This document shows positions 43,926-54,750 of a stretch of 64,000 nucleotides of DNA, one piece after another. The notes beneath the pieces were generated by a model that did no database searches, was not told the DNA's origin, and saw only the letters and a program-made list of their open reading frames with translations. Numbering within the stretch: position 1 is the first letter of the stretch; each line of letters opens with the position of its first letter. The stretch spans positions 6,982,499 through 7,046,498 of the forward strand of contig JAQFVV010000012.1 of assembly GCA_028023455.1 (NCBI GenBank). Direction: 5' to 3'. This DNA comes from Epiperipatus broadwayi (taxonomy: Eukaryota > Onychophora > Udeonychophora > Euonychophora > Peripatidae). The position numbers were made by a program, and so were the translations under genes.

Positions 43926-45620
43926 CTCTTTTTGTGTCATAATTAGCACTATTTTTCCTACAGTATTTCATTTTACTTTTGCTTCCATTGGAAGTCATTA
44001 ACTAGATATTATCATGTATAGAAAATTTATTTTTTAATTCGCAGATCTCCTTTGTGTTATTATTTTATGATAATAAAAGAGTCTAAAAACTTATGAAGCA
44101 ACTTTTAAAAGACTACTACTATAATATAAAAAGCAGTCAGCTGATCTTAGGCTCAGTGATTTTGAAACTAAAAATATCAGAAAATGCAGGTCAATTAAAA
44201 AACTTATGTCTTTTTTTTGCAGTTTCGTCTTTTGTCAACTATCAAAAAATAATGCTTTTAGTTTATTATAATATAAAAAATTTGCTACAAACAAAGAAAC
44301 TGTTATTAAAAATGGGGAATTTCCAAATTGTTTCAAATATTGTTGATTTTTTATGACATGTAAGCAACAATCAACAATGTTGATTTGAGTTTTAAGTTTA
44401 TTTCTTATTTTCTAATGTCTTTTCATATCTGTTTTGTGCAGATGTGTATTGTACTAGTAATTTTAAATTATGAACAGTTTGTTAAAAGTTTGTTCTCTAT
44501 TACAGAAATAATTTTATAAGTCAATCACCATTCACTTTTAATATTATTGTTTGTTCTTATAGTAGAGCATATTGCAACTGTCATATTTATACATTCATGC
44601 AACAAAATCCAGAGTTTGGGCGAATTATCCCAAAGCTGAGCTAGATGAGGGGTTGAGACCTCAAATCAGATCGCACCTCAGTTCCTTCACTAATATTCTA
44701 TGGTTAACTATATGAGGTTACACTTGGCCTCTTTTAGTTTGCATGCCAGCATAGCAAAGGGTGGAATATGAGACTCGGAGAATAATGACTAAATTATTCA
44801 TAATTAACTACACACACCCACATATGGCTGGGTAGATAATGCATATATATCAATAACTAACAATAAATCAAAATAGATTTAGATAAGATTTAGGATGAGT
44901 TGCTTGAAAAACACACTAAACATTTTATAAGTTTTAAGATATTTAATTATTAAATCATAAGTTAATTAATACAAATGGAAGTGCATTGGGATTTACACTC
45001 GCAAGTGTTTTTACAATGATGAGCAGAGTTAAATACAAAGTCTCATCTTTTATGCACTTTAAATCATTTAATTTCAAGTTTATTACAATTATTATTATTA
45101 TCTACAATTTATCATCATGCCTGAGTTATGCTATACCATTTCCACGAGGTTTGCTAACAAGAGTGATTAAAATAAATTCTCCATGCAATGTATATATATA
45201 TAACAATTTTTATAATTCATATATATATATAATGTTCTAATATATATATATATTAGTTTGTACTAATGATCAGACTTATGAAGTGTAATCCCATCATAAG
45301 TTGAGACATGCATTTTAATTTATCACAATTTCTATAAAGACACAGACTGAGTCGTTAAATTATATTTTAGCACATTTAGCAACTTATTTTGTTTTAACTT
45401 CAAAATAGCAAAAGTTAGTTGTTTTTTTAAGGAAACCATTTAACCATCTTACATTATAATAATCATAGATTAAATAATAATACAAGTATATGCATAATAA
45501 CATTTCTAAGTTCTTTACTGGAGCTTTAGAATAAATTTATTTTAATTGGATGAAAATGTTTGATGTCTAGGAAAGGCGTATAAAAATGATATAATGGTTT
45601 GTTAGAATTATTACTATCAT
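43926..45620. other. AT-rich DNA, no firm feature
   Basis: A less AT-rich patch at about 44,610-44,810 (AGCTGAGCTAGATGAGGGG) has no frame and no second copy. TA dinucleotide runs occur near 45,190-45,255. Frames at 44093-44356 and 44986-45240 are AT-biased and not supported. Confidence 0.45.
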
Positions 45621-45773
45621 TAATTAGTTGTCTAAAATATTTCTAATGCTGGCTAATGAATCTGGCTTCTTTAGTCAAAAGACGTTCAGCTATTGTTAGT
45701 AAAATAAAGATACGGAATAAAGCTTTTCCTTAGCAATATTAGAAACATTTTAGACAACTAATTACAAATATGA
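45621..45773. mobile_element. Short MITE, about 150 bp
   Basis: Terminal inverted repeats of about 35 bp: TAATTAGTTGTCTAAAATAT on the left, its complement ending AGACAACTAATTA on the right, with TTTCTAATGCTGGCTAA opposite TTAGCAATATTAGAAA. Centre contains CAAAAGACGTTCAGC. No coding capacity. Confidence 0.7.
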
Positions 45774-45879
45774 TAAGAAAAAGGATAACAACGTTCAATA
45801 TTATTATTAATATTTTTTATCAAATGTAAAATAAAAATAAAATAAAGTTAATGGAAATAGGATTTTCACAGCATGCCCA

Positions 45880-46075
45880 CACATACATTTTAGTATGTAA
45901 GAAAAACCTAATGCATATCGCTAGCTAAAAATTCAAATATAAAATATCAAATCACCCTCCAAAATTATGTTTTTTTTTAGCAGCATTATCACCTGAATAA
46001 AGATTAAGACTGAATTTTAACCCCAAGAATATGGATGTGTTCAAACAAAGAGTATAAAATTGAAATTAGCAATGA
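45880..46075. mobile_element. MITE fragment of the 46.1-kb family
   Basis: Shares CTAAAAATTCAAATATAAAA, TATCAAATCACCCTCC and AATAAAGATTAAG with the left arm of the element at 46,085-46,625. It also shares AAACAAACATTT-type sequence at its right edge. Confidence 0.6.
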
Positions 46076-46084
46076 CTTTAAATT

Positions 46085-46625
46085 GGTCATAAACAAACAT
46101 TTAATTTATATATATAAAGAGACAAATTAGTTATTTTAAACTTTGTAATCTACCGAAAATAAATGGAAAAATCCCAGTGCATGTTAGTAGCTAAAAATTC
46201 AAATATAAAATATCAAATCATCCTCCCAAATAGTATTTTTTTCCAGCAACATCACCCTATAAATAAAGATTAACTCTGAATTTATGCAGCACAACTAAGA
46301 GGTAACTTCTTGACTGTTGTTGAAATGTTTGTTTATGAGCAATTTAAGAGCATTGCTAATTTCAATTTTACATGTGGTTCAGTATACTTAACAACATTGC
46401 AGTAAACAATCAAGAGATCCTCTCTCTTGGCTGTGTTGCTTGAAATTCAGACTTAATCTTTATTCATGGGATGGCATTGCTGGAAAAACATAGCAACTAA
46501 CTGGGAGGGTGATTTGATACTTTATATTTGAATTTTCAGGTGCAATATGCACTTGATCTTTTTCTTATATATTTATATTTGGGAGATTGCAAAGTTTAAA
46601 AATAACTAATGTATTAATCTTTCTT
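46085..46625. mobile_element. Palindromic MITE, about 540 bp
   Basis: Left arm: AATTAGTTATTTTAAACTTTG, CTAAAAATTCAAATATAAAA, AAATCATCCTCCCA, CAGCAACATCACC, AATAAAGATTAA. Right arm carries their complements in reverse order (TTAATCTTTATT, GGGAGGGTGATTTGATA, TTATATTTGAATTTTCAG, CAAAGTTTAAAAATAACTAA). A loop segment (about 46,300-46,430) is conserved in a further copy at 49,715-49,960. Confidence 0.7.
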
Positions 46626-46721
46626 TGTATAAGTAAATTCAATAGGATTACCATGTGCAGGTGTTCACATTGTGCAGTGCACACAGGCGCTTCATTATTG
46701 GGGCACCAAGACACCAAGATA

Positions 46722-47470
46722 GTTAATAAAATTTATATGTAAATAAAATAGTTTACATTTTTGAATCATTTCATCATTAGATACACATTCTGAGTGTAAA
46801 TATTTTTAATTTAAATATAAGAGGAATATTTCTTTACGTAAACTTATTGGTGACAATTACCCAGGCTTCAAATTTCTAGGCATGAGCTCAAAATACACTA
46901 CATATATATTCCTATTATTACGCTAAACTGAATAGAATTGACACCATTTTGTCATTATAATTAATAAAACTTATATGTAAATCTTTAGATTTCCAAATCA
47001 CTTTATTCATAGAAACACATTCTTATTGTAAATATTTATTATTTAAACATAAGAGAAATATTTTTTTATTTAAATTCATTGTGGCAGTTGCTCTAGCCTT
47101 GAAATATATTTTAAATATACTCTACCATTCTTTGCCAATGGTCAAATGAGATATATATAATCATATATAAACATTACAAGCATATATATATATATATGTC
47201 TTGAGAAGGTCTGAATATCGAATGAAAACCAGTTTGATTAAAGTATTTATATTAAAGAAGTTGTTTATTTCAATTAAGTATAATAGATTATTAATAATAC
47301 CCTATTATTGCCCAAAACCAAACAGATGGATGCCTTTTTGTCACTATAATTAATAAAATCAACATGTAAATAAAAATGTTTAGATTTCCCAATCATTTTC
47401 ATTTAAATATGCTAATTTATATAAGAAGTAACATATTATTATTAATAATTTACTTAAAAATAAAACTTAT
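46722..47470. repeat. Three diverged tandem units of unknown type
   Basis: Units start at about 46,722, 46,961 and 47,347 with TTAATAAAATTTATATGTAAA, or close variants, followed by TTTAGATTTCC-like, ACACATTCT and TAAGAG-AATAT words. They appear in the same direction with unequal spacing. No ORF. Confidence 0.5.
47199..47240 (+). ncRNA. Very degenerate hammerhead-like motif
   Basis: CTTGAGAAGGTCTGAATATCG followed closely by ATGAAAACCAG resembles the family pattern in which CTGANGA, a GGTC...GACC stem II and GAAAC follow each other. Here the core and the right side of stem II are mutated. Weak evidence on its own. Confidence 0.2.
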
Positions 47471-47564
47471 TTTAAAAATATTGTTTCATAATCACAGTAA
47501 TTCTGCATATGATGAAATTATCTTTATTAATAATGTCATACAACTTTTAAATGTGTTGTTTACT

Positions 47565-47632
47565 TGAGAGTACTGGTAGAGTGTTTGCCTTTAAAATATC
47601 AAATCTGGGTTTGAGGCTGTGTTAGGCTAACA
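47565..47632 (+). mobile_element. tRNA-like segment, possible SINE head
   Basis: GTACTGGTAGAGTGTTTGCC resembles an A-box arm and CTGGGTTTGAGGC a B box, 30 bases apart, with an anticodon-like CTTTAAAATA between. No tail or target duplication is clear. Confidence 0.4.
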
Positions 47633-48880
47633 TTTTTAATGGTGTTATCTTTCTCTTTTTTGTTATTATTATCCTGTATTATCTTTTTACATGTTTTACC
47701 AAATAGCTTTTCCTATTTTTAATAATATTACCTGTTTTTTAGATGGCATATTATCTTTTTACACATTTTACTAAACAGCTTTTTCTTGGATGCATTCTTT
47801 AGTTAAAAAATTGCAATTGATCCATAATCAACACTATGGTTCAAATCTAAAAAAATAAAATGAGTAAAAAATAATTTTTAAAAAGATATTTTTGCATGCT
47901 ATATTATTTAATTCTTAACAAATTTCATAGGGTATTTTCATTATTGAATAAAAAGAAATAAAAATATTTTTACTATAATAAATAACATTTATATATTTAT
48001 AAACCAGACATTTATTCCCTTTTTTAATAGAAAATGTAAACAAGTTTGGAGTCAGAGAGATTCTGATTTAAAAATAACAAATGGATTTGGAAAACAAAGA
48101 ATTTTCTTTTTAACAAGGTATTAATGGAATGTAAGAGTTATATCAGCTGTGTTATTTAAAATTGATTTAGTTTGGTGGTCCTAATAAAATATAAACAATG
48201 TAAGTAGAAAAATTTAAAATATCAGACTAAATATATAATAAATTATAGTTTTTAATATTGGAACAACACAAGATAAAAATTTAAATAATAGTGTTAGTGT
48301 AAATATATTATTATTGAAGGAATATAATTTTGTTAATAGGAAATGTGAATAAGTTTATGCATGAGAGATTTTTAATGAATTTTCAAATAAACAACTACTT
48401 TTTATGAATTACTGACATGCTGGTTAACCTTTTCACCGCTAATTAAATCATTGGTTGTATGAGGTAAAAATCAAAGCTTGTAATTGGCCAACTCACAAAC
48501 TGAAGACAAAGCCTATTATTAAAACATATTCGCCTATAATATTAAATTCAACTCAGATACGTTTATAAAAAGTATATTATTAATTTTTTCAAGTTGTGAA
48601 GAGAACGAAAGTTCTTTCAAAAATAAATTGCTATTTTTTTATTCTAAAATATTCAATTTCGGCAACATAAAAGCTATAATATAAACAAAAAGATCGACTT
48701 TTACGTTATAGAAAAGTAAATATTTCTTTTTACTACAACTTCAATATTTGTACTAAAATCTTCAATATTTTTCGAAAATAATTTTGTTTTTTTATTATTC
48801 TCTCTGAAAATTATGTTTAATTTCCATAAATATTATTTAATAATAATTTAAATCGTATTCGAAATGAAAATCTCAACGTT
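47633..48880. other. AT-rich DNA, no feature seen
   Basis: Nothing supported. Confidence 0.55.
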
Positions 48881-48889
48881 TTTCTTTAT

Positions 48890-49040
48890 TTTCTTTGATC
48901 AGGCAGTTTCTTTGTTCTTTCCAGCCAATCAGAATGTCTTTTTCGGCTGAGAGCATGCTAAGAACCAATCACAAATAATGTTCCTTCTTTGTTTAGGTTT
49001 AAATGCGTTTTTTTTTATTTTTACTTGTAAAATAAATTGG
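48890..49040 (+). promoter_or_regulatory. Candidate host promoter with two CCAAT boxes
   Basis: CCAGCCAATCAGAATG near 48,921 and AGAACCAATCACAAAT near 48,961 are strong CCAAT boxes 40 bp apart, in a stretch with more CpG than the surrounding DNA (TTTTCGGC, AATGCG, TACGTG, TTTCG). No TATA box is obvious. A candidate first exon follows. Confidence 0.4.
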
Positions 49041-49129
49041 AAGATGGCACCATCTTACAGAACTTTTAAAAACGAATTCAATACGTGTTTAACGAATATT
49101 TTCGTATAAAAACTGGCTGAGTTAGAGTG

Positions 49130-49310
49130 ATGTCAGATGTCAACGAGGAGCCTCGTCAGAGGCGTTCAAAGAGTTAAAGTTGATCTAAATGTTGATTAAA
49201 AAAGAATAATGGAGATAAGCCAAGTGCCAAAGTGTCTTTGCTTCTTGCTATGAAAGATGGTGTTTCCAAATAATCATATTCTGGATGTATATAATTTTTT
49301 TAATAACCAG
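49130..49310 (+). CDS. Candidate first exon with a perfect splice donor
   Basis: The sequence runs to CCAG followed by GTAAGTAAC at 49,307-49,319, a perfect metazoan 5' splice site (CAG/GTAAGT). The ATG at 49,257 sits in AAAGATGG, a reasonable start context, and gives MVFPNNHILDVYNFFNNQ up to the donor. Two upstream short frames begin at 49,045 and 49,130; the latter reads MSDVNEEPRQRRSKS then stops. No downstream exon was recognised before the window ends, so either the intron is long or this is not a gene. The coordinates of the transcribed start are unknown. Confidence 0.3.
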
Positions 49311-49700
49311 GTAAGTAACTTATATATTATATAATTACTTATATAATATCAGAGTCAGACTGAGAAGAGCAGGGGAGCAGTAAAATGTTTTCATTTCTAT
49401 TATTATAATTTTACATGTAAACTGATTTATTTAAAAAGATTTGATGGAAAGATTTTTAATCAAGATGATATGGCAAGTCTAATTTTAGCATGTGTTTTAC
49501 TCTCTGGGTTTATTTTATAGAAATAAATGAATAAAACACTAAGATATTTTCGAACATGTTAAAATGTTAAATGACTAAAGCTATATTTTTAAGTTTTTTT
49601 TTGTGAAAGTCTGGAAAAAATTCCTTTTAATTTACAAATTGGGAAGAGCATCAATAATATTTATTTTTCACAAAGGTGCTTCATAGTCAAGTGCAGGCCT
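49311..49700. other. AT-rich DNA, possible intron
   Basis: No independent feature recognised. Confidence 0.4.
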
Positions 49701-49714
49701 GAAATTAAACGTTT

Positions 49715-49965
49715 CTTTATGAACAATTTAAGATCATTGCTAATTTAAATTTTACACTCCTTATTTGAATATATCTGTGTTTCAATATACTTAACAATAT
49801 TGCAGCAAACAATCAAGAAGTTACTTTATATTTATTTTATTATTTTATTTATTTACTTTTTAGCTATTCTGCTTAAAATTCAGATTTAATATTTATTCAC
49901 ACATAGCATTTCTAGAAAATCATAGCATTTGGGACGAATGATTTGACATTTTATTTTAGTATTGT
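49715..49965. mobile_element. MITE fragment of the 46.1-kb family
   Basis: AACAATTTAAGATCATTGCTAA, TATACTTAACAATATTGCAG, AACAATCAAGAAG, AAAATTCAGATTTAATATTT and AATGATTTGACATTTTAT match the loop and right arm of 46,085-46,625 in the same order. Confidence 0.65.
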
Positions 49966-50201
49966 ATATACATCTAGTTTTTTTTCCTAAACAATAATTT
50001 GTGAATTTAGGCTATAGGATGTTATATAAATAATAACATATGGCCACACCAGTGCTATTTTAACATCACTTCATTACCAAGATTTAAATCTAATATTTTA
50101 TATTTAGAGTTATGTCACAAATGTTAATATGTTCTAAAACTTAGATTCCGTAATAAAATTAAGAAATTGTATTTCATATATTAAAATTATATATATATGA
50201 C

Positions 50202-50241
50202 ACCTCACTGACGACGGCAGAAGCAGAAACCGGTCTGGGGT
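50202..50241 (+). ncRNA. Hammerhead ribozyme motif, PLE-like type
   Basis: ACCUCA pairs perfectly with UGGGGU (stem I, one G-U); core CUGACGA exact; a weak stem II (CGGCAGAAGCA); GAAA; palindromic ACCGGU and cleavage triplet GUC. The closing stem I pair is A-U here and U-A in F1, a compensatory change. Flanking sequence does not match F1, F2 or F3, so this is probably a trace of another Penelope-like terminal repeat. Confidence 0.7.
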
Positions 50242-52570
50242 TGAGGATATTCTTAAAGCTTGTTAAGAGCTTATTTTGCAAGCTCTATATATAATATATG
50301 CATTATAAAATAGAAAATCATAGAGTATCACAATACTAGCACTAAACACAAAATTATACTAAAATTCTCTCATGACTATGATTTAATCTATTAATAGACC
50401 TTTTCCAATGAAATTTTCATTAGATACAAACAGCGTATATATATATATATACAAAATAATATAGCTTTCCCATAATTCACTGCAAAAAATCAACCACTTT
50501 TTACATCAAAAGATACCTTCTGAGATTGATGGTCTCAGATATAATTATGTATATAATTTTGAAATAAATTATATATATATATTATTTTAAAAGGATTATT
50601 TTAAAAACAACTCGGAATAATATACATATGCTGTATTATGAAAGTAACTGTAATAGACTATAACAGAATTGTCTTATTAAATAACCAAGTCTTATATTAG
50701 GAAGGAACATCATGAAATTGCACTATAGTTAAATCATGAATGCAAAATTAAGCTATTATTCAACAGAAAAATTGTCTTGAAATACTTTAAATTAAATTCT
50801 GTCAAAAAGTGTTTAATTTGAAATATAATTTAGTGTTTAGAAACACTGCTTCTCTTTTATAAATCCATTAACTTGCAAAAATACTCTGAATTCATTGAAA
50901 TCACTAAAAAATTGTTAGAAACATTTAAAAGGTTTGCAACTTAATTAAAAGAGAAAACAAAGCATTAACTTCTCCCTGGCTCCAGACCACGAGTCTACAA
51001 GTACATCGCAAGTTTAAAAACCTCTCGCTCTATTTAAAAATCACTAAGATGAAAGACTACATTCTTGTCCCTGAAGATATATTATTTTTAAGATAAATAA
51101 ATAAAAGTTTATAATAAACAGCTTTTTGAAACAGTGCTTACAAATTACAAACAAATACAATCTTTGACGTTTAGTAAAAAGAAAAAATCTGATATATTCT
51201 ATTTTAGATTGAACTATAAATATTTACATATGTATTCATGTATTATAATTTTATACCATCATATAAACATGCACAGACATACATCTTCGTACTGCACAAT
51301 TTTTATTCTTTATTTAAAAATATTTTGGTATTTCTGATTTAGTTTCATTAAAATTTTTGTTAAAAAGTAAAAGTTTTTGAATTTAAAATCTTTTTATTTA
51401 TTTATATTTTTTAATTCCTCTGTTTTATCAAAACATTACAACTTATCTAACCGTTATGCACAAAGTAGCAATTTGCCTTTTTGTTCGGTAACATCTCATG
51501 CATGATTGAGGTCCAAATAGCCACAAATCCGTCACGATAAGCATAATAGCTTATTCTTAGATAATCAGAAGCTTCTGTATACACACAATTTTTACACAAG
51601 TCCCTATTGTCGCATTTTAGGCGCATAGTCTTACGGCTATAACCTTAATATATATATATAACTTACGTAATGAGTATGCGCTTTACAAATTATTAATTAC
51701 AGTCTTATGAGTAAAAGATCCAACTAGACTTTTATCCTACTTGAAGACCAAAAGGCAGGTTAAAAAAATTTGGTAGATTGTAATTTATTAATAAAAAATA
51801 AAAATTAGATTTCAACAAAAAGACAATTTTATTGTTATTTATCTGTAAAAACTGTGATGAATAAATACGTTATGGAAATTATTAATTGCTATAATAGTTA
51901 AGATTGAAAAGAAAGAATATTATCATTAATAAAAACAGAGGGTTAAAAAGCAGACATGGAAAATAAGAAGAGTATGAAAGCTTAGAGGTACTAGCAGCAA
52001 CGGAATATATTTATAAATGCAATAAATGTGGATATCTGTCTCATAAACTGGGTCAAGAAAATGTTTAAAATAATTGTGCCATTAATTATTGGTGATTAAG
52101 GGCATTTGAAAAGTACAAAACTAGTAAATTTGTGGAACAGTAATATAATGCTGCGGAAAATGGAATAAAAAATTAAAAATAAAGTTGTAATTTTAGAGAT
52201 CACAAAAAATGCAAACTAATAGAGAATGGTTGTAATGGCTATATATTTATTTTATTTTAATGACTCGGAAATTCCTAACTTTAGAAAAAAGGAAGCCGAA
52301 TTTTATTATATCATACTCATACATTTACTTTTTGTTGTCATGATAATAAAAATGTTTGTTATAAATTTTAGTTTTTATCTATAATCGATTCCTATTTAGG
52401 TCATTAAATTTTGTATTTACAAGTTTTTAAAATATGTTAATAATTTGGTAATTCAAATAATTTAACATTTTTTGGGTTCTAAATTTTTGTTAAATGGTTC
52501 AATCTATTCCAGCCCATACCATGATTAGAAAATTTTATTCAGCCCATGATAAAAAAAGGTTGCTTATCCC
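50242..52570. other. AT-rich DNA, no feature seen
   Basis: TA dinucleotide runs near 50,437 and 50,570. A CpG-containing patch at about 51,480-51,690 (CCGTCACGATAAGC, GGCGCATAGTCTTACGG) has no frame. Confidence 0.5.
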
Positions 52571-52574
52571 TGTT

Positions 52575-52700
52575 TAAGCAAATTCACTTTAATTTGGAAA
52601 ATTTAAATAAAGTTTGAATTTTTTTAAAGACATTCAATATTCAATATTAAATGATAGAAATAATTCATATATAATTACTACTTAAGTACCATCAACACAA
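52575..52700. mobile_element. Right-arm fragment of the 14.8-kb foldback family
   Basis: AAATTTAAATAAAGTTTGAA, TTTTAAAGACATTCAATATT and AATGATAGAAATAATTCA correspond to 15,230-15,295 of the 14.8-kb element. Confidence 0.6.
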
Positions 52701-53070
52701 ACCTTCAGACAGACACATTAGTTAGTTATTTATAATTTATTTACTTACTATTAATAAATAATTAAATAATTTAGTTAATTAATTATTTATAAATTTGAAT
52801 TGTAAATAAATAAATTAGCATTATTGAGCTATTATAAAAATCAGTAAGATGCACATGTTAAAAGGGTGAAATCCTTTTTCTTTAATTTAATGTAAAGGAA
52901 TAAATTAAGTGTTTATTTATAATTTAATTTATTTATTTATTCTGAAATATAAAATAAATTAATAATTCATAACTCTTCAAATAACAAATAAAAAGCCAAT
53001 ATGTTTGTTGGGTTTTTTTTTTTTTTCCATAAAATACTGGAAATATTTGTCTAATTCATTGCTTGTTTTT
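52701..53070. other. AT-rich low-complexity DNA
   Basis: TTTA/AAAT-rich repeats and a T run near 53,017. Nothing else. Confidence 0.6.
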
Positions 53071-53172
53071 TATTTTTATTTTCTTTATATGTCAAAGCAT
53101 TGACTCGGAAGTGAACCCAGGCCAGCTGCTTGGAAGGCATCTATGCTAAACCACTAGGCCACCAACGCTTGC
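53070..53172 (-). mobile_element. tRNA-derived SINE (copy S4)
   Basis: Minus strand: GCGTTGGTGGCCTAGTGGTT (A box), CCTTCCAAGCAGC in the anticodon region, B box TGGGTTCACTTCCGAG, then AATGCTTTGACAT and an A-rich, AAAT-rich tail. Sister of S2. Confidence 0.75.
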
Positions 53173-54596
53173 ATTTTGCTGAATAAATGCTTCATTTTCT
53201 AAAATGGTTATTTTATAAACATTAATTCACTTACTACTCATAATTACAAATATATTTTTAATTTATAGGTTTAAAATTAATTTTTTAGTCAATTCTTCTA
53301 CATTTAGTCAATTAAAATTAATTTGTAGACATATTCTTAGCATACTGTTTTTCTATTGGCAATCTACTTTATAAAGTATACAAATTATCTAGGATGTATG
53401 TTATAGTTATTTTCCTAAAATACATCAGACATTATATTAGATATTAATCTTTTCCAATGAACAAATGTATTGTGTGTAATATATATTTCAGACAGTCTAA
53501 AAAAAAAATTGAATTTATATGGAAATCTAGACATATAAAAAATATTTATCATATTGTATATAAAATTGTAATACATGTTACAATTTAACTTTATATACAT
53601 ATAATTTTTTAGAGATACTTAAACTTAACTTTAGGGTGACCTGACTTCTGAGGTGATGGATAACTGTGATAGGATTGAGATAAAGGCAATAAGTTTGACT
53701 TGATAAATTCAGACTTATAAAAATAATTTCCACCATTTACAATATGCAAAAAAAAAATTCAAAAATGTTTATGTCCAAATTAATAAATTCTCATTTCCAG
53801 TGTGATGCAGATCTTGTGATTTATTGTAGTGATTATTTTTATTTGTAAAAATATGTTTCCCAAATGATAAATACACACCTAAAGGAAAAATGTGAATTTA
53901 TGCAAAAATTATAGAATAGATCACATTTATGGATAAAATGGAACCAAACTTTTTAAAAATATATTTCATTTTATTCCAGTATATATAAATATTTTTAAAA
54001 AGAGAACAGGAATTTATTGCAAGAAAGCAGAAGTATAAGGATAAATTTAGTCATTAAATATTTTAAACCTGTAATAAACATTAGACTAATCACTAAAGTT
54101 TTATTTTTAATTATGAAGTTACAGAACATATATCAAAATAAATATTGAATGTAATTTATAGATCATGTTCTAAAATCCATCTAATCTTAAAAGTTACTAT
54201 ATTATTCAATATTTACATTTCAAACCCATAAATTCTTTTGCTCATTAAAGTATTTATTATATTATGAGAAACAGTTATAATGGAATCTATTTGAAGCTTG
54301 TTTAAACCCAATATATAAAAAATATCATCCACATAGTCATTATTTTCTTTTCAAATCATACCATTACATTATTCATTGATTATAAGAAGTTCAAACAATG
54401 TTAAAGTTAAAACTTAAGAATGTTAAAAGCATTTGGAAGATAAAAATATTTTGATAATGCATTATCTATACTTAAACAAGCCACAGTCTGATTAACAGAT
54501 AAAGTTCCATATTTTTCTCTAAACTATTTTAATATACAAAATTAACAAAGTGTATGACACACTTGAATGAGAAGCTATCAAGATACACAGAAATTA
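53173..54596. other. AT-rich DNA, no feature seen
   Basis: Nothing supported. Confidence 0.6.
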
Positions 54597-54611
54597 TTAC
54601 ACACTAAGCTC

Positions 54612-54642
54612 TTTCGAGGCCTTTTGCCTCATATTCATAGCA
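54612..54642 (-). ncRNA. Hammerhead-like hairpin at the PLE 3' side
   Basis: Minus strand: TATGAATATGAGGC, AAAAG loop, GCCTCGAAAGAGC. GAGGC/GCCUC is a perfect five-pair stem directly followed by GAAA, as in hammerhead stem II plus the second core box. The first core box is only partly recognisable (UGAAUAU where CUGANGA is expected). The location, downstream of a PLE coding region, is where such ribozymes occur. Confidence 0.35.
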
Positions 54643-54750
54643 GTACTGTGAGCTGCAGAACAAGGAAATAAGGCAAGGAAACAAAACAGTATGCAAAGCC
54701 ATGCAAATGAACTAGATAGTCCAATGTTTGGAGATGTCAAAGCAGGTATC

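Noticed and set aside
44093-44356. 87-codon plus-strand ORF
   Set aside because: Composition is the lysine/leucine/tyrosine/isoleucine bias expected from AT-rich noise; no motif, no promoter, no conservation visible.
45180-45260. TA-rich runs as an origin or centromere signal
   Set aside because: Simple TA dinucleotide microsatellites are scattered through the window and show no further structure.
49140-49175. Minus-strand CTGACGAGGCTCCTCG as another hammerhead
   Set aside because: CTGACGAGG is followed by a stem but not by GAAA, and no cleavage triplet with a stem I partner exists. Chance resemblance.
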